Shown piece after piece: positions 50,553 to 61,999 of a stretch of 64,000 bases of DNA; the stretch's first letter is position 1, and the number at the start of each line of letters is the position of its first letter. Source of the DNA: Leptospira sp. WS92.C1 (GTDB lineage: Bacteria; Spirochaetota; Leptospiria; Leptospirales; Leptospiraceae); assembly GCF_040833975.1 (NCBI RefSeq), contig NZ_CP162130.1:3246001-3310000 (forward strand), written 5' to 3'. A program made the position numbers and the translations under genes. The notes under the pieces are model-generated. The model was given only the letters and a program-made list of their open reading frames with translations. It was not told the DNA's origin and did no database searches.

Positions 50553-52426
50553 TGGAAGAATCCTTCTCATGGCAGATCGAAAAACTCAAAGAAGATATTT
50601 TCAGTCTGATGGAATCCGGCGTCGGAGCGAAAAAAAAGAACGTTTCGCAAAAAGATGAAAACTCCGCGATTGCATTAGATATTCTGAATACACTTTGGAA
50701 AACCGGAGAGGAAGGAAATCTTTGCGTTCGTGTAAAACCGGAATGGAAGAATTTTCTAAAACTAAAACCACCCGCGTTTGTCCTGGAAAAATCCGGAAAT
50801 GAAGAGTGGGTCTATTTCGAAAAAACATTCAAAACCAAAACCGAATTGGAAACGCTTCTACGAGAAAGAATCGCCAGCGGATCCAAAACGGAAATAGATC
50901 TTTCAAAAGCGGATTCTATCCTTCGAAATCTCGAAACAAAAAGTTTTGCTCTAAAAAAAGGACAGGCCAAAGCGATCCTTTCCAGTCTTTCCTCCTCCTT
51001 TCAGATCATCAGCGGCGGACCGGGAACGGGAAAAACAACTGTGGTCGCATTTATATTACAAATTTTGAAAGAACTCGGACAACTCCCATCTCCGGAAGAT
51101 ATCGCCCTCGCCGCACCGACCGGAAGAGCGGCTCAGCGTTTGACGGAATCCATTCAGGAAAATCTAAAAAGGCTCGAAGATTCGGATGAGAATCAATTCT
51201 TGCGCGGTCAGACGATACACGGTTTGCTTTCCTACAAACCTTCTCTCAACGGATTTTATTACAACAAGGACAGATATTTACCGCATCGTCTTATCATCGT
51301 TGACGAGGTTTCGATGGTGGATCTCAATCTGATGTTTTCTTTGCTGCAAGCGATTCCTAAAAATCAAAAGTCAAAGGGGGACGAGATTCCGTTTCGATTG
51401 ATCCTCATCGGAGATCCAAATCAGCTTCCTTCTGTGGAAAAGGGGGCGGTGTTAAGCGACTTTCTTACCGTACTAGAACTTCAAAAAGGAAACTTTGTTT
51501 CCAAACTCGAAGAGAGCAATCGTCAGAAGCCCAATAAAAAAGGTCAGGTTTCAAAGATCGTAACACTTTCCGAAGAGATTCTAAGATATTCGTCTGAAAA
51601 TCTAAATCTCGGAACGAGGATAGACGATTCCTTTCCAAAAACCGATCAAATCGGCGAAAACACAAACTATCCGAGCGAGGTTGTCTGGTTTCAAAATCCT
51701 TCGGCAAAAGATCCGAACGTTCTTTCGAGAGACGAAGTGATCGAACAACTCTGGAATCGATTTTTTTTTCCGCAAATCCTAAGAATTGCAGAATGGAAAG
51801 TGGATGACCAAAAGGATTGGAACGGTTCTGAATTTTTTGATACGTTTCAAAAAGAACTCGGAAAGTTTCGATGTCTCACGGTGTTTCGAAACGGATACTG
51901 GGGAGTAGAATCGATTCAGTCCAAGCTTATGAATTTTGCCTCTCAGGATTTGTATCGAAAAGGTCATTCACCCACTGTCAATTCCCTCCATCCAAAACGT
52001 TTAGCAAAAAAGCTCTACTTTGCAGGTCTTCCGATTTTGATCTCACAAAACGATAAGAGCAGAAAGTTATTTAACGGAGACATAGGAATCGTTTTGAGAA
52101 TGAAAAACACGGGAGAACTGAGAGCCGTGTTCCCGATCGAAAACCGGCTTTATCCTTTCGCCTTGGACACATTACCGGAACACGAACCGGCATTTGTGAT
52201 GAGTATTCACAAAAGTCAGGGATCAGAATATGATACAATTCTAATTTATCTTCCCGAAGGCCCCGATTCGGACGAGTCTTCAAAGTCGGATCGACTTCTA
52301 AATAGACAAATCCTTTACACAGGAATTACTCGCGCAAAAAAACAAGTCATCCTTGCGGGTAACCCTTCAACTTGGGAACTCGGTTTACAAAACAATCAAA
52401 TTCGAAACACCGGTTTTAGAATTTAA
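50552..52426 (+). CDS. recD: Exodeoxyribonuclease V alpha subunit
   Basis: 624 residues from the ATG that shares a base with the recB stop (TGATG), with GGGAGGAG upstream. SF1B helicase: Walker A GGPGTGKT (155-162), IVDEVSMVDLNLM, GDPNQLPSVEKGAV, MSIHKSQGSEYD and LYTGITRAKKQV. It supplies the 5'-3' motor of RecBCD. Overlapping genes point to strict co-translation of the complex. Confidence 0.95.
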   Translation: MEESFSWQIEKLKEDIFSLMESGVGAKKKNVSQKDENSAIALDILNTLWKTGEEGNLCVRVKPEWKNFLKLKPPAFVLEKSGNEEWVYFEKTFKTKTELETLLRERIASGSKTEIDLSKADSILRNLETKSFALKKGQAKAILSSLSSSFQIISGGPGTGKTTVVAFILQILKELGQLPSPEDIALAAPTGRAAQRLTESIQENLKRLEDSDENQFLRGQTIHGLLSYKPSLNGFYYNKDRYLPHRLIIVDEVSMVDLNLMFSLLQAIPKNQKSKGDEIPFRLILIGDPNQLPSVEKGAVLSDFLTVLELQKGNFVSKLEESNRQKPNKKGQVSKIVTLSEEILRYSSENLNLGTRIDDSFPKTDQIGENTNYPSEVVWFQNPSAKDPNVLSRDEVIEQLWNRFFFPQILRIAEWKVDDQKDWNGSEFFDTFQKELGKFRCLTVFRNGYWGVESIQSKLMNFASQDLYRKGHSPTVNSLHPKRLAKKLYFAGLPILISQNDKSRKLFNGDIGIVLRMKNTGELRAVFPIENRLYPFALDTLPEHEPAFVMSIHKSQGSEYDTILIYLPEGPDSDESSKSDRLLNRQILYTGITRAKKQVILAGNPSTWELGLQNNQIRNTGFRI

Positions 52427-52457
52427 ATTTTATCGAAGGGTTCAAAACTTTCCTTTT

Positions 52458-52484
52458 CGGATTTTACGGATTTTACGGATGTTG
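52458..52484 (+). repeat. Short tandem repeat, 9-bp unit
   Basis: CGGATTTTA, CGGATTTTA, CGGATGTTG in a row, between recD and the SpoIIE-type gene. May be an unstable tract near the start region; no function inferred. Confidence 0.5.
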
Positions 52485-52522
52485 CGGAAAAGGATTGCGG
52501 TTTACCTGATTCCGGTTTATGA

Positions 52523-54937
52523 ATGGAACTTATGATTCGATACCAAAGACTCTTTCATTCGGCTTTTGTATTGTTTCTCATCGGATTCGGTCTCGCTTTG
52601 ATCCGTTGTAAACCGACTCCGATCCCCGTATTTCCAAAAGCAAAAAACGGCATTCTCCTCGTAGACTCCGATCTTTTAACAAACGGAAACATTCTTCCCT
52701 TAGAAGGAGAATGGAAAATTCAAGAAGGATTCGGTACACAATCCGAAATCGGTTTGATCGCGGTTCCGGGCTTCTGGGAAAAAAGCACACAGAGTCGATT
52801 TAACGGAAAGGCATTTGGCGCGGCGACGTATCAACTGAGAGTTCTCGGACTTTCCCCCGGAGAGTATGCGATCAAGTTTCATGAAATTCACAACGCATAT
52901 CGGGTTTATATCAACGGAAAACGTCTTTTGGAATTCGGGAAACCTTCGCAGATACCCCAAGCGGAAATTCGTAAAATCGGGAAACCGATCATACATTTTT
53001 TTGTGGAGGAAAAAAATCCGAATCTGGAAATCACATTAGAAATATCGAATTGGTTTGAAGGCAAAGGGGGAATTCGAAGAACTCCCGAGTTCGGAATCTT
53101 TGAATCCGTTATCGCCTTGGACAAGGCAAAAAGAAATCTGGACTTTATCACTTTTGGAGCGCTTTTCTTTTTTGGTTTTTCCAGCTTTTTCTTTTATCTC
53201 ATGACCAAGGAGGAATCCTCTTCTCTTTATCTTTCCTTTGTCTGCGCAACCCTCGCACTGAGAATCTTCTTTACCGAAGAACATTATATTTTTGAAATAT
53301 TTCCGAATTTCCCTCCCTTATTGGAATTCAGGATCGATCTCGGAAGTCTATTTCTGGTATCCGCATTTTTTTTAACATACATACGCTCCTTATTTCCGGA
53401 AGAGTTCAAAACGACTCCATTTCGAATCTTTGTGATTCCAAACTTCATCATACTCGGAATCTTTTGGCTACTGAAAGGAGACACGCTGGAAACTGTCTTT
53501 GAACTCTATTTGATCTATATGTTTGTTCTGATCCTTGTTGTTTTTACAGTGATGATTTTAGCGGTAAAAAATAAAAGAACGGGCTCCGGAGTTTTTTTGA
53601 TGTCCTGTCTTTTCCTTCTTATAGGCGCTATCAACGATACCTTATCGAGATTGGCGATCCTGCCGACTCCGTATATCGTTCCTTATACATTTTTACTTTT
53701 TATCGCTTTTCAATCCGTTTTGATCTCTATTCGATACAGGAGTTTATTAAAATTTGCAGACTCTCTCAATCAAGAACTACAGATCAAATTTAGAGCGATT
53801 TCGGCTACCGTACAGGAAGCGATCTTAGTTTCCGATATATCCGGTAGGATTCTTTTTTGGAACGAAGGGGCCGTAAAAATTTTCGGATGGCAGGCGGAAG
53901 AAGTTGTAAATTCTCCCTTAGAAATCATTCTCCCCGAAAAAGTTCGCAAAAAACACAGAAGCGCTTTCCTTCTTTTTTTCAATTCCAATCGAATCAAGGA
54001 AACCACACAAACCATAGAGATGATCGGTCTAAGAAAAAACCAAACCGAGTTTTCTTTGGAGCTGTCTCTTACAAATTGGATGATCGAAAAGGATCGATAT
54101 ATCGGAATCATCCTTCGTGATATCACTCAAAGAAAAATTTTAGAAACACAAAGAGACAAGGCGCTTGATCTTTTGCAATCGGATCTGCATACCGCGGAAA
54201 AGTTGCAGAAATCGATGTTCCCAAATCCGAATTCAAAAAACTGGCCTTTTCCTTGGTTCGTTTTATATAAACCGATGGGACCGATCGGAGGAGATCTTTA
54301 CGACATACGAAAAACAAAAAACGGAACCTGGAGATTTTTTATAGCGGATGCGACGGGCCACGGAACTCAAGCGGCGCTTTTGACGATGGCAATCAAAGCG
54401 GACTATGATACCGTAGAAGAGTCCGATTCTCAACCGGGAGTCATATTAGAAGAGTTGAATTTAAAAATTCACCCCATGTTTCACAACCTCAACTCCTTAT
54501 TTAGTGCGTTTATTTTGGATTGGAATCCGACAACCGGACAAGTTCAATACGCTTCGGGCGGGCATCCCGAGCAGATCATTCTCACAGAAAATACAAAAAT
54601 TGTTTTACCAAAAACGGGGCCAATCCTCGGACTCAAACGGAACGCAAAGTTTAGAACTCAGAATTTCGAGTTTAAAAATCCGTTTCGTCTTTTTTTGTTT
54701 TCGGACGGAGCTTTCGAAGTTTTTGATAAGAATCTGGTCCATCTCTTCGGAGAAGAGAATCTTCATTCTTATCTGTTTGCAAATTTACATACGCCGATTC
54801 GAGAGATTTTGGATTCCCATCTTCAAAACTTATATCAATTTAGGGAGTCTCAACGATTGACGGACGATCTCACTTTTCTGGCAGTTTCTTTGGGAGAATC
54901 GTATCGGCCTCGTTCCACAAAAGAGAAATCAGAATAA
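52523..54937 (+). CDS. 7TM-DISM / PAS / SpoIIE-type PP2C phosphatase
   Basis: 804 residues; the ATG at 52532 is an alternative and no clear ribosome site exists for either. Order: signal or first helix, periplasmic jelly-roll domain (GEWKIQEGFG, YAIKFHEIHNAYRVYINGKRL), seven helices (about 200-400), a PAS domain (VQEAILVSDISGRILFWNEG), then a SpoIIE/RsbU phosphatase (IGGDLYDIRK, IADATGHGTQAALLTM, YASGGHPEQI, DGAFEVFD). Likely senses an extracellular ligand and controls an anti-anti-sigma factor (STAS). No STAS or anti-sigma gene is nearby. Confidence 0.92.
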   Translation: MELMIRYQRLFHSAFVLFLIGFGLALIRCKPTPIPVFPKAKNGILLVDSDLLTNGNILPLEGEWKIQEGFGTQSEIGLIAVPGFWEKSTQSRFNGKAFGAATYQLRVLGLSPGEYAIKFHEIHNAYRVYINGKRLLEFGKPSQIPQAEIRKIGKPIIHFFVEEKNPNLEITLEISNWFEGKGGIRRTPEFGIFESVIALDKAKRNLDFITFGALFFFGFSSFFFYLMTKEESSSLYLSFVCATLALRIFFTEEHYIFEIFPNFPPLLEFRIDLGSLFLVSAFFLTYIRSLFPEEFKTTPFRIFVIPNFIILGIFWLLKGDTLETVFELYLIYMFVLILVVFTVMILAVKNKRTGSGVFLMSCLFLLIGAINDTLSRLAILPTPYIVPYTFLLFIAFQSVLISIRYRSLLKFADSLNQELQIKFRAISATVQEAILVSDISGRILFWNEGAVKIFGWQAEEVVNSPLEIILPEKVRKKHRSAFLLFFNSNRIKETTQTIEMIGLRKNQTEFSLELSLTNWMIEKDRYIGIILRDITQRKILETQRDKALDLLQSDLHTAEKLQKSMFPNPNSKNWPFPWFVLYKPMGPIGGDLYDIRKTKNGTWRFFIADATGHGTQAALLTMAIKADYDTVEESDSQPGVILEELNLKIHPMFHNLNSLFSAFILDWNPTTGQVQYASGGHPEQIILTENTKIVLPKTGPILGLKRNAKFRTQNFEFKNPFRLFLFSDGAFEVFDKNLVHLFGEENLHSYLFANLHTPIREILDSHLQNLYQFRESQRLTDDLTFLAVSLGESYRPRSTKEKSE

Positions 54938-55006
54938 GGTTTTGGGATGCGCTGTAAAACAAAATACTCTGGAAATTTTTTAATTCCTAAATTCAATTGA
55001 AAAATC

Positions 55007-55327
55007 ATGAAAAATCCCGGCTTTCGTTTTCTTTTATCTGCGATCGCGGCAACATTCACGCTTTGTTTTATCGTGATCGTAATTCCTCCTTTGATTTCCG
55101 ATGCGAGCGTAATCAATGCATTTTTAGGAGGGTTTGTAAATCCTTACTCCACAGGATATGCGTTAGACGTCATCTGTTGTTGGTTCGTATTAGCAGTTTG
55201 GATTTTATACGAATCGAAAACAAAAGGAATCCGTCACGGATGGATCGCGCTTGTTTCGGGAATAGTTCCGGGTGTTGCCACCGGTTTTGCCGTTTATCTT
55301 TTATTAAAACTGAAACAAGAAAAATAG
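55007..55327 (+). CDS. DUF2834 membrane protein
   Basis: 106 residues with three hydrophobic helices. Matches the DUF2834 family layout: NPYSTGYALDVICCWFVLAVWILYE and SGIVPGVATGFAVYLLL. Uncharacterised; often near redox or exporter genes. It precedes the ABC transporter genes by 150 bases, same strand. Confidence 0.75.
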   Translation: MKNPGFRFLLSAIAATFTLCFIVIVIPPLISDASVINAFLGGFVNPYSTGYALDVICCWFVLAVWILYESKTKGIRHGWIALVSGIVPGVATGFAVYLLLKLKQEK

Positions 55328-55477
55328 AATAAATCACGAAGGGACAAAACGCAGAAGATACGGAACAAAATCCACCAAATTTGTTCCAAATCGATCCAAA
55401 CCGTAAAATTGATGCTGGGCGAGGAAAAGGATTCTATTATTTTAGGCATTTTATAAATCCTATTTAACAAAATCAAA

Positions 55478-56418
<941 letters not shown>

Positions 56419-56422
<4 letters not shown>

Positions 56423-57180
56423 ATCTACACGCAATCAAATCGATCTATATTTTCGAAATGTCCAGAACCTGGAGGACTCTTTTTCAAAGCATCGCGTCTC
56501 CGGTAATCTCCACCTCCTTATACTTTGTAGTATTCGGCTCGGCTATCGGATCCCGAATTCAAGAAGTGGATGGAGTCGGTTACGGATCGTTTATCGTTCC
56601 AGGTTTGATCATGTTGTCCTTATTGACGGAAAGCATATCCAACGCCTCTTTCGGAATTTATTTTCCAAAATTTACCGGCACTATGTACGAAATCTTAGCC
56701 GCTCCGATTTCAATGATAGAAATTGTAATCGGATTCGTAGGAGCGGCGGCGACAAAATCCATGATCTTAGGAACGATCATGCTCGGAACGGCTTCCTTAT
56801 TTGTTCCGGTTACGATCTCTCATCCTTTTGTGATGATTTTATTTTTGCTCTTAACTTCGGTCTCATTCAGCTTATTCGGATTTATCATCGGAATCTGGGC
56901 GGACAGCTTCGAAAAACTACAGATCATTCCGATGTTGATTATCACGCCGCTCGTATTCCTAGGAGGAAGTTTTTATTCCGCAAGCATGCTTCCACCGTTT
57001 TGGCAAAAGGTGACTCTTTTCAATCCGGTTCTTTATTTAGTGAGCGGATTTCGCTGGAGCTTTTACGAAATCGCGGACGTGAGCGTTAGCATCAGCTTAG
57101 GAATGGTTTTTTTATTTTTATCGATCTGTATGGTTTTGATCTGGTTGATATTCAAAACCGGATATAAAATTAAAAAGTAA
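56419..57180 (+). CDS. ABC-2 type permease
   Basis: 253 residues, six helices with the ABC-2 profile ([25 protein letters not shown] at the first; [12 protein letters not shown]; ...[20 protein letters not shown]). Partner of the ATPase gene, overlapped by four bases. Layout resembles NodJ/DrrB-type exporters of oligosaccharide, drug or lipid. The substrate is not readable; an SDR gene follows six bases later. Confidence 0.9.
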
Positions 57181-57186
57181 TTTTCC

Positions 57187-58050
57187 ATGAATTTCAATCG
57201 TCATGATCTGATCGGAAAAAAAGTCTTTATTTCCGGAGGTTCCGCAGGAATCGGAAGAGGCCTCGCGTTGGAGTTGGCAAAAAGAGGTGCAAGCGTGGTG
57301 ATATCGGCTCGCGGCAGGATAGCGCTTCAAAAAACGGTTTTGGAGTTGCAAGGGACCGGAACTTCCAAGGCCGTTTTTGATTTTGTAATCGCAGACGTAT
57401 CCGATTTCAAACAAGTTCAGAGTGCGGCAAAAAAGGCGCTCAAACTTCTTGGAGGATTGGATCTTCTTATCTGTAACAGCGGTTATGCGAAGGTCGGAAA
57501 AATTTCCGATCTCGATGGGTCGGATTTTAGTAAGCTGATGGATGTGAACTATTTCGGACATGTAAACGTAGTTCGCTCCTTTCAGAAACATTTTATCAAA
57601 CAGGGATCCGGGGACATCGTTTTGATATCTTCCATGCTTGCGACATTTTCGATCTATGGATACGGTGCGTATTCTGCAAGCAAATTTGCGATCACAGGTT
57701 TTGCACAATCTCTTCGTCAAGAAATGATGATGCATAACGTGCGGGTTAAACTGTTTCTACCGCCGACCACGAACACTCCGGGATTGGAAAAGGAAAACCA
57801 GGACAAACCCGCTTTGGTAAAAGAGATCGAAATGGGATCCTCTCTCAATGCGACACATTCCGTTGAAAAAGTGGTCGCTGCATTTGTAAACTGGCTTCCA
57901 AAACGAAACTTTATCGGATACGCGACCTGGGACTCTTGGTTTCAATATTTTTTAGTAAGACATTTTCCGGAATGGACCCTGTTACTCGCGGACGGAGAAC
58001 TAAGATCCGCCCAAAAAAGATTAAATCAAAACGAAAAAGTCATTCGATGA
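57187..58050 (+). CDS. SDR oxidoreductase, 3-ketodihydrosphingosine-reductase-like
   Basis: 287 residues of the classical SDR fold. NADP motif SGGSAGIGR (16-24), catalytic S149 with Y162 and K166 (GAYSASKFAITGF). After it comes LPPTTNTPGLEKENQDKP, closely resembling the PPDTDTPG...EN..KP block of eukaryotic 3-ketodihydrosphingosine reductase. It would reduce a long-chain 3-keto compound. Sphingolipid synthesis is not established for leptospires and no serine palmitoyltransferase is in this window, so the substrate could be another ketone. Same strand, directly behind the ABC exporter. Confidence 0.85.
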   Translation: MNFNRHDLIGKKVFISGGSAGIGRGLALELAKRGASVVISARGRIALQKTVLELQGTGTSKAVFDFVIADVSDFKQVQSAAKKALKLLGGLDLLICNSGYAKVGKISDLDGSDFSKLMDVNYFGHVNVVRSFQKHFIKQGSGDIVLISSMLATFSIYGYGAYSASKFAITGFAQSLRQEMMMHNVRVKLFLPPTTNTPGLEKENQDKPALVKEIEMGSSLNATHSVEKVVAAFVNWLPKRNFIGYATWDSWFQYFLVRHFPEWTLLLADGELRSAQKRLNQNEKVIR

Positions 58051-58928
58051 CCGATCCGTTTTAAAAGGGGTTCAATCGGAATATTTTTGGGCGTTCCCGC
58101 CGCGCATCCATTCGTCTTGAATATTAAAATAATTGAATATATAAAAATTCTATGATCTGCGCGGCGGTCGGGCCGCTGCGAGCTCCGCATTCGCTTCGGC
58201 TCTGCAAAATCACTCGGTAACGAAAATTCTTTGTATTTAAAAAGAAAAAGATTCAAAAGGCAGGAGCCGCTCCGCGCTCTTCGCGTCCCTAACGCAAACT
58301 CTGCTTTTAAAACGGAATTCCAATTTGGCAAACTCGGATCATATCGAAAATATGGTTTCTTAGAGAAAAACTTGTAAAGATCCTTTTTCTAACGGACGAT
58401 TTTTTGATATACACTCCGCTTCCAAAAGATTTTCGAATCGAAAGAAATAAATCATTGTTTCTTCGGGAATCTCAGGAAATTTCCACAGCCCATTTTTCAC
58501 TTATGGACTTTGATCCCAAACTTTTTATTTTAAAAAACATTCAACTATCCTATTTTAATAAATTAGATTTTACTAATTTTCTATAAAACCAGAAACATTC
58601 CACCTGATCGATCGTCCAAATGGATTGATTTTATTTTCCACTTTTTGGAAAAATGGAAATGGGATAGAAAAACCTATCAATTTGACACTCAAATTGATTC
58701 TCGTTATAAAAAAGATCAAATTCGGAAAAAAAACAAGAACTAAATAATCAAACTTGGGAATAAGATTGAAGGTTGGGGAATGAAAAATCGATCTAAACCA
58801 TACCTTCCCGAAAAAGAGAGTGCAGCCTGATTTTCTTTCGAAAACATAGCCTTCTAGTCTTATCCTAAAATGATTGCGAAACATTCGTATCAACGTTATG
58901 ATTCTTAGGGTAGGCTTTCAGAGGACTC
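58051..58928. other. Intergenic region with GC-rich patch and promoter
   Basis: About 880 bases. 58155-58290 is unusually GC-rich (gccgctgcgagctccgcatt-like words) and probably a leptospiral intergenic repeat. A consensus promoter sits at 58682-58710. The 60-codon frame at 58404 is not supported. Confidence 0.55.
58682..58710 (+). promoter_or_regulatory. Consensus sigma70-like promoter for transsulfuration pair
   Basis: TTGACA (58682-58687), 17-base spacer, TATAAA (58705-58710). Transcription would begin near 58717, giving a 5' leader of about 210 bases before the CBS gene. No SAM riboswitch motif was recognised in the leader. Confidence 0.6.
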
Positions 58929-60299
58929 ATGCCTTTTGCAAACACACTTGAAATGATTGGAAACACTCCCCTCGTGGAGGTTACTTGTTTTGATACTGGA
59001 ATTTCGCGTTTATTTTTAAAATTAGAAAATCAAAATCCGGGTGGATCCATCAAAGATCGAATCGGTTTATCAATGATTGAGGTAGCCGAAAGAGAAGGAA
59101 AAATACGCCCCGGAGACACCTTGATTGAGGCAACTGCCGGAAACACAGGACTTGGATTGGCTTTGGTAGCTTCTAAAAAAGGATATCGGTTGCTACTTGT
59201 GATTCCAGACAAGATGAGCCAAGAAAAGATCATGCATCTTAAAGCGCTCGGGGCTGAAATTATTCTCACACGTTCGGATGTTGAAAAAGGACATCCAGAA
59301 TACTATCAAGATTACGCAGCAAGACTTGCCAAAGAAATTCCAAATTCTTTTTTTGTGGATCAATTTAATAATCCAGCAAATCCATTCGCTCATGAAACCA
59401 CAACCGGTCCTGAAATTTGGGATCAGATGTCGCATAACGTGGATGCGATTGCAGTCGGGGTCGGCTCCGGGGGAACGATTGCCGGTTTGACTCGGTTTTT
59501 TAAAAAAGCAAAACCTTCTTTGGAAATAATCTTGGCGGATCCCGTTGGATCCATTCTCAAAGATTACATTCAAACTGGTAAAATTGGAACCGCAGGTTCT
59601 TGGTTAGTCGAAGGAATCGGGGAAGATTTTATCCCTGCTCAATGTGATTTCGATTTGGTAAAGGCGGCTTATTCCATTTCAGACGAGGAAAGTTTTGAAA
59701 CTGCAAGAACACTTTTGAAAAAAGAGGGGATACTGGCTGGGTCTTCTTCCGGGACCTTAATTGCCGCGGCGGTTCGTTATGCTAAGTCTCAAAAGATTTC
59801 AAAAAATGTTGTAACGTTTGTTTGCGATAGCGGCAATAAGTATCTTTCTAAAATGTACAATGATTATTGGATGATTGACAATGGATTTATTAGAAAAGAA
59901 TCCTATGGAACTATCTTAGACCTTACAACTCGGAAATATTCAGAACGAGAAGTCGTGACTGTAAAAAAAGACGATACAATTCTTACTGCATATTCTCGGA
60001 TGAAATTGTATGATATTTCTCAACTTCCCGTCTTAGAGAATGGGCAAATTATCGGTATCATCGACGAATCCGATATTTTACTTCTTGCAACGGAAAGTAA
60101 GGATGGAGCGTTTCAATCTAAAGTTGAAAGTTGTATGACCAGAGATCTGGAATATTTATCTCCGGATTCCTCCATCGAATCTGTATTATCAATTTTAAAA
60201 AAGGGCATGGTTGTAATTGTAAAAGATCATAAAACCTTTTACGGTTTAATCACTCGAATTGATTTTTTAAATTATTTAAGACGAAAACTTTCTATATAA
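58929..60299 (+). CDS. cbs: Cystathionine beta-synthase with tandem CBS domains
   Basis: 456 residues; AGAGGA three bases before the ATG. A fold-type II PLP enzyme: PLP-Lys K42 in GGSIKDR, substrate loop ATAGNTGLGLAL, PLP phosphate loop GVGSGGTIAG. The C-terminal part (about 340-455) is a CBS-domain pair, as in animal and actinobacterial enzymes; the N-terminal haem-binding region of animals is absent. It condenses serine with homocysteine. The gene is followed ten bases later by cystathionine lyase/synthase, so reverse transsulfuration and H2S production are likely. Confidence 0.93.
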   Translation: MPFANTLEMIGNTPLVEVTCFDTGISRLFLKLENQNPGGSIKDRIGLSMIEVAEREGKIRPGDTLIEATAGNTGLGLALVASKKGYRLLLVIPDKMSQEKIMHLKALGAEIILTRSDVEKGHPEYYQDYAARLAKEIPNSFFVDQFNNPANPFAHETTTGPEIWDQMSHNVDAIAVGVGSGGTIAGLTRFFKKAKPSLEIILADPVGSILKDYIQTGKIGTAGSWLVEGIGEDFIPAQCDFDLVKAAYSISDEESFETARTLLKKEGILAGSSSGTLIAAAVRYAKSQKISKNVVTFVCDSGNKYLSKMYNDYWMIDNGFIRKESYGTILDLTTRKYSEREVVTVKKDDTILTAYSRMKLYDISQLPVLENGQIIGIIDESDILLLATESKDGAFQSKVESCMTRDLEYLSPDSSIESVLSILKKGMVVIVKDHKTFYGLITRIDFLNYLRRKLSI

Positions 60300-60309
60300 G
60301 GATCATTTT

Positions 60310-61479
60310 GTGAACCAAAATAAATTTGGAATTAGAACGAGGGCGATTCACTCCGGTCAAGGACCGGATCCACACACCGGAGCCGTTATGACTCCAATCT
60401 ATGCCACTTCTACTTTTGCCCAAGAATCTCCAGGAGTGACCAAAGGTTACGAGTATTCTCGAAGCGGAAATCCAACTAGAACAGCCCTGGAATCCTGTCT
60501 GACAAGTATGGAAGAAGGAGCCAGCGGATACGCATTTGCTTCTGGATTGGCCGCTGAGACTTGTTTATTAGAACTTCTTCCTAAAGATTCTCACATCATT
60601 GCGTTGGATGATTTGTATGGCGGAACATTTCGTCTTTTGGATAAAGTAAAAAGAATTTCCTCCGGTTTAGAAATTACATTCTTAGATTTAAAAAATCCTA
60701 AAGCGATCTCAAGTGCGATTCAAAAGAATACAAAAATGATTTGGGTAGAAACTCCGTCCAATCCTCTACTAAAAATTATCGATCTTGAGATGATTGCTGA
60801 AACAGCAAAAAAACATGGTCTGATTAGTGTTTGTGACAATACATTTGCCACTCCAATTCTTCAAAGACCGTTGACTTTAGGATTTGATGTTGTAGTACAT
60901 TCTGCGACCAAGTATTTAAACGGACACTCGGATATCATCGCGGGTGCCTTGATAACGCGCGAAAAAAATGAACTTTCGGATCGGATTGGTTTTTTACAAA
61001 ATGCAACAGGAGCAATTTTGTCTCCTTTTGATTCGTTTTTATTATTGCGAGGTCTAAAAACTCTTCCTTTGAGAATGGGGGCTCATACGGCTAACGCGAC
61101 CGAGATTGCTCATTTTTTAGAAGCGGATTCGAGAATAGAACGGGTCATTTATCCGGGATTATCAAGCCATCCCGATTATCAGCTCGCACAAAAACAAATG
61201 GAAATGGCAGGCGGGATGATTACTTTTTTTATCAAAGGCGGGATCGAAGAAAGTAAATTGTTTTTGCAAAGACTAAAATTATTTTCCCTTGCGGAAAGTT
61301 TGGGCGGAGTGGAAAGCCTTGCTGAACATCCTGCAATCATGACTCATGCGTCCATTCCAGCAGAAATGAGAAAAAAAATCGGAATCGAAGACAACTTGAT
61401 TCGCTTGTCGGTAGGAATCGAAGATGTCCAAGATTTGAAAGACGATATCTCTGCAGCCTTAGATTTTAAAAACAAATAG
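60310..61479 (+). CDS. Cystathionine gamma-lyase or gamma-synthase (Cys/Met PLP family)
   Basis: 389 residues from a GTG with AAGGA upstream. Cys/Met-metabolism PLP fold: YSRSGNPTR (49-57), PLP Lys K201 in SATKYLNGHSD, and GVESLAEHPA(I)MTHAS at the C-terminus. Gamma-lyase and gamma-synthase cannot be separated by eye, but the neighbour CBS gene favours gamma-lyase: cystathionine to cysteine. No metabolic partner besides CBS. Confidence 0.9.
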   Translation: MNQNKFGIRTRAIHSGQGPDPHTGAVMTPIYATSTFAQESPGVTKGYEYSRSGNPTRTALESCLTSMEEGASGYAFASGLAAETCLLELLPKDSHIIALDDLYGGTFRLLDKVKRISSGLEITFLDLKNPKAISSAIQKNTKMIWVETPSNPLLKIIDLEMIAETAKKHGLISVCDNTFATPILQRPLTLGFDVVVHSATKYLNGHSDIIAGALITREKNELSDRIGFLQNATGAILSPFDSFLLLRGLKTLPLRMGAHTANATEIAHFLEADSRIERVIYPGLSSHPDYQLAQKQMEMAGGMITFFIKGGIEESKLFLQRLKLFSLAESLGGVESLAEHPAIMTHASIPAEMRKKIGIEDNLIRLSVGIEDVQDLKDDISAALDFKNK

Positions 61480-61999
61480 GATCTATTTTTCATTTTTAGA
61501 GTTTAGAAATTTCTAAAGTAAAACTTGAATTTGATTCGATTTATCCTTTTTTAACAATTCCGCGCGAAGTGAACAAAACAGCAAGTTGATCCGAATCCCC
61601 CTAGGAAAGATTATCCTCCAACCTAAGTATGGATCGTATCGATAATGAAGCTGATGATTTTACGGCAATGCAAAAAGATCAAAAGGAATCTTATAGATAA
61701 AAACCGGTAAGATTATATTTGAGCCATAGTTTCATTTTTCCAGATCATTTTAAAGGCGGTCTTTCGCTAATCCAAAAATATAGAAAACGGGAATGATTGA
61801 TAAAACGCCAAAAAACATCCGCAAGCCTTCAATTAAATTTGATTTTGGATTATCGAAAATATTCCTTTTGCATTAAAAAACTTAAAGTTAGAAATTATAA
61901 ACCTATAAATACGAATTCATAATTAATGTTTTTTTAAAGTATTTAAAGTTACGAGACTCTTTTCGAACTGGCAAACTTCAAAAAAAGTTTAATATAATT
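61480..61999. other. AT-rich intergenic region, nothing recognised
   Basis: About 520 bases between the gamma-lyase gene and a pseudogene. No feature recognised. Confidence 0.5.

Noticed and set aside
57118..57735. 205-codon minus-strand frame
   Set aside because: Antisense to the permease end and the SDR gene.
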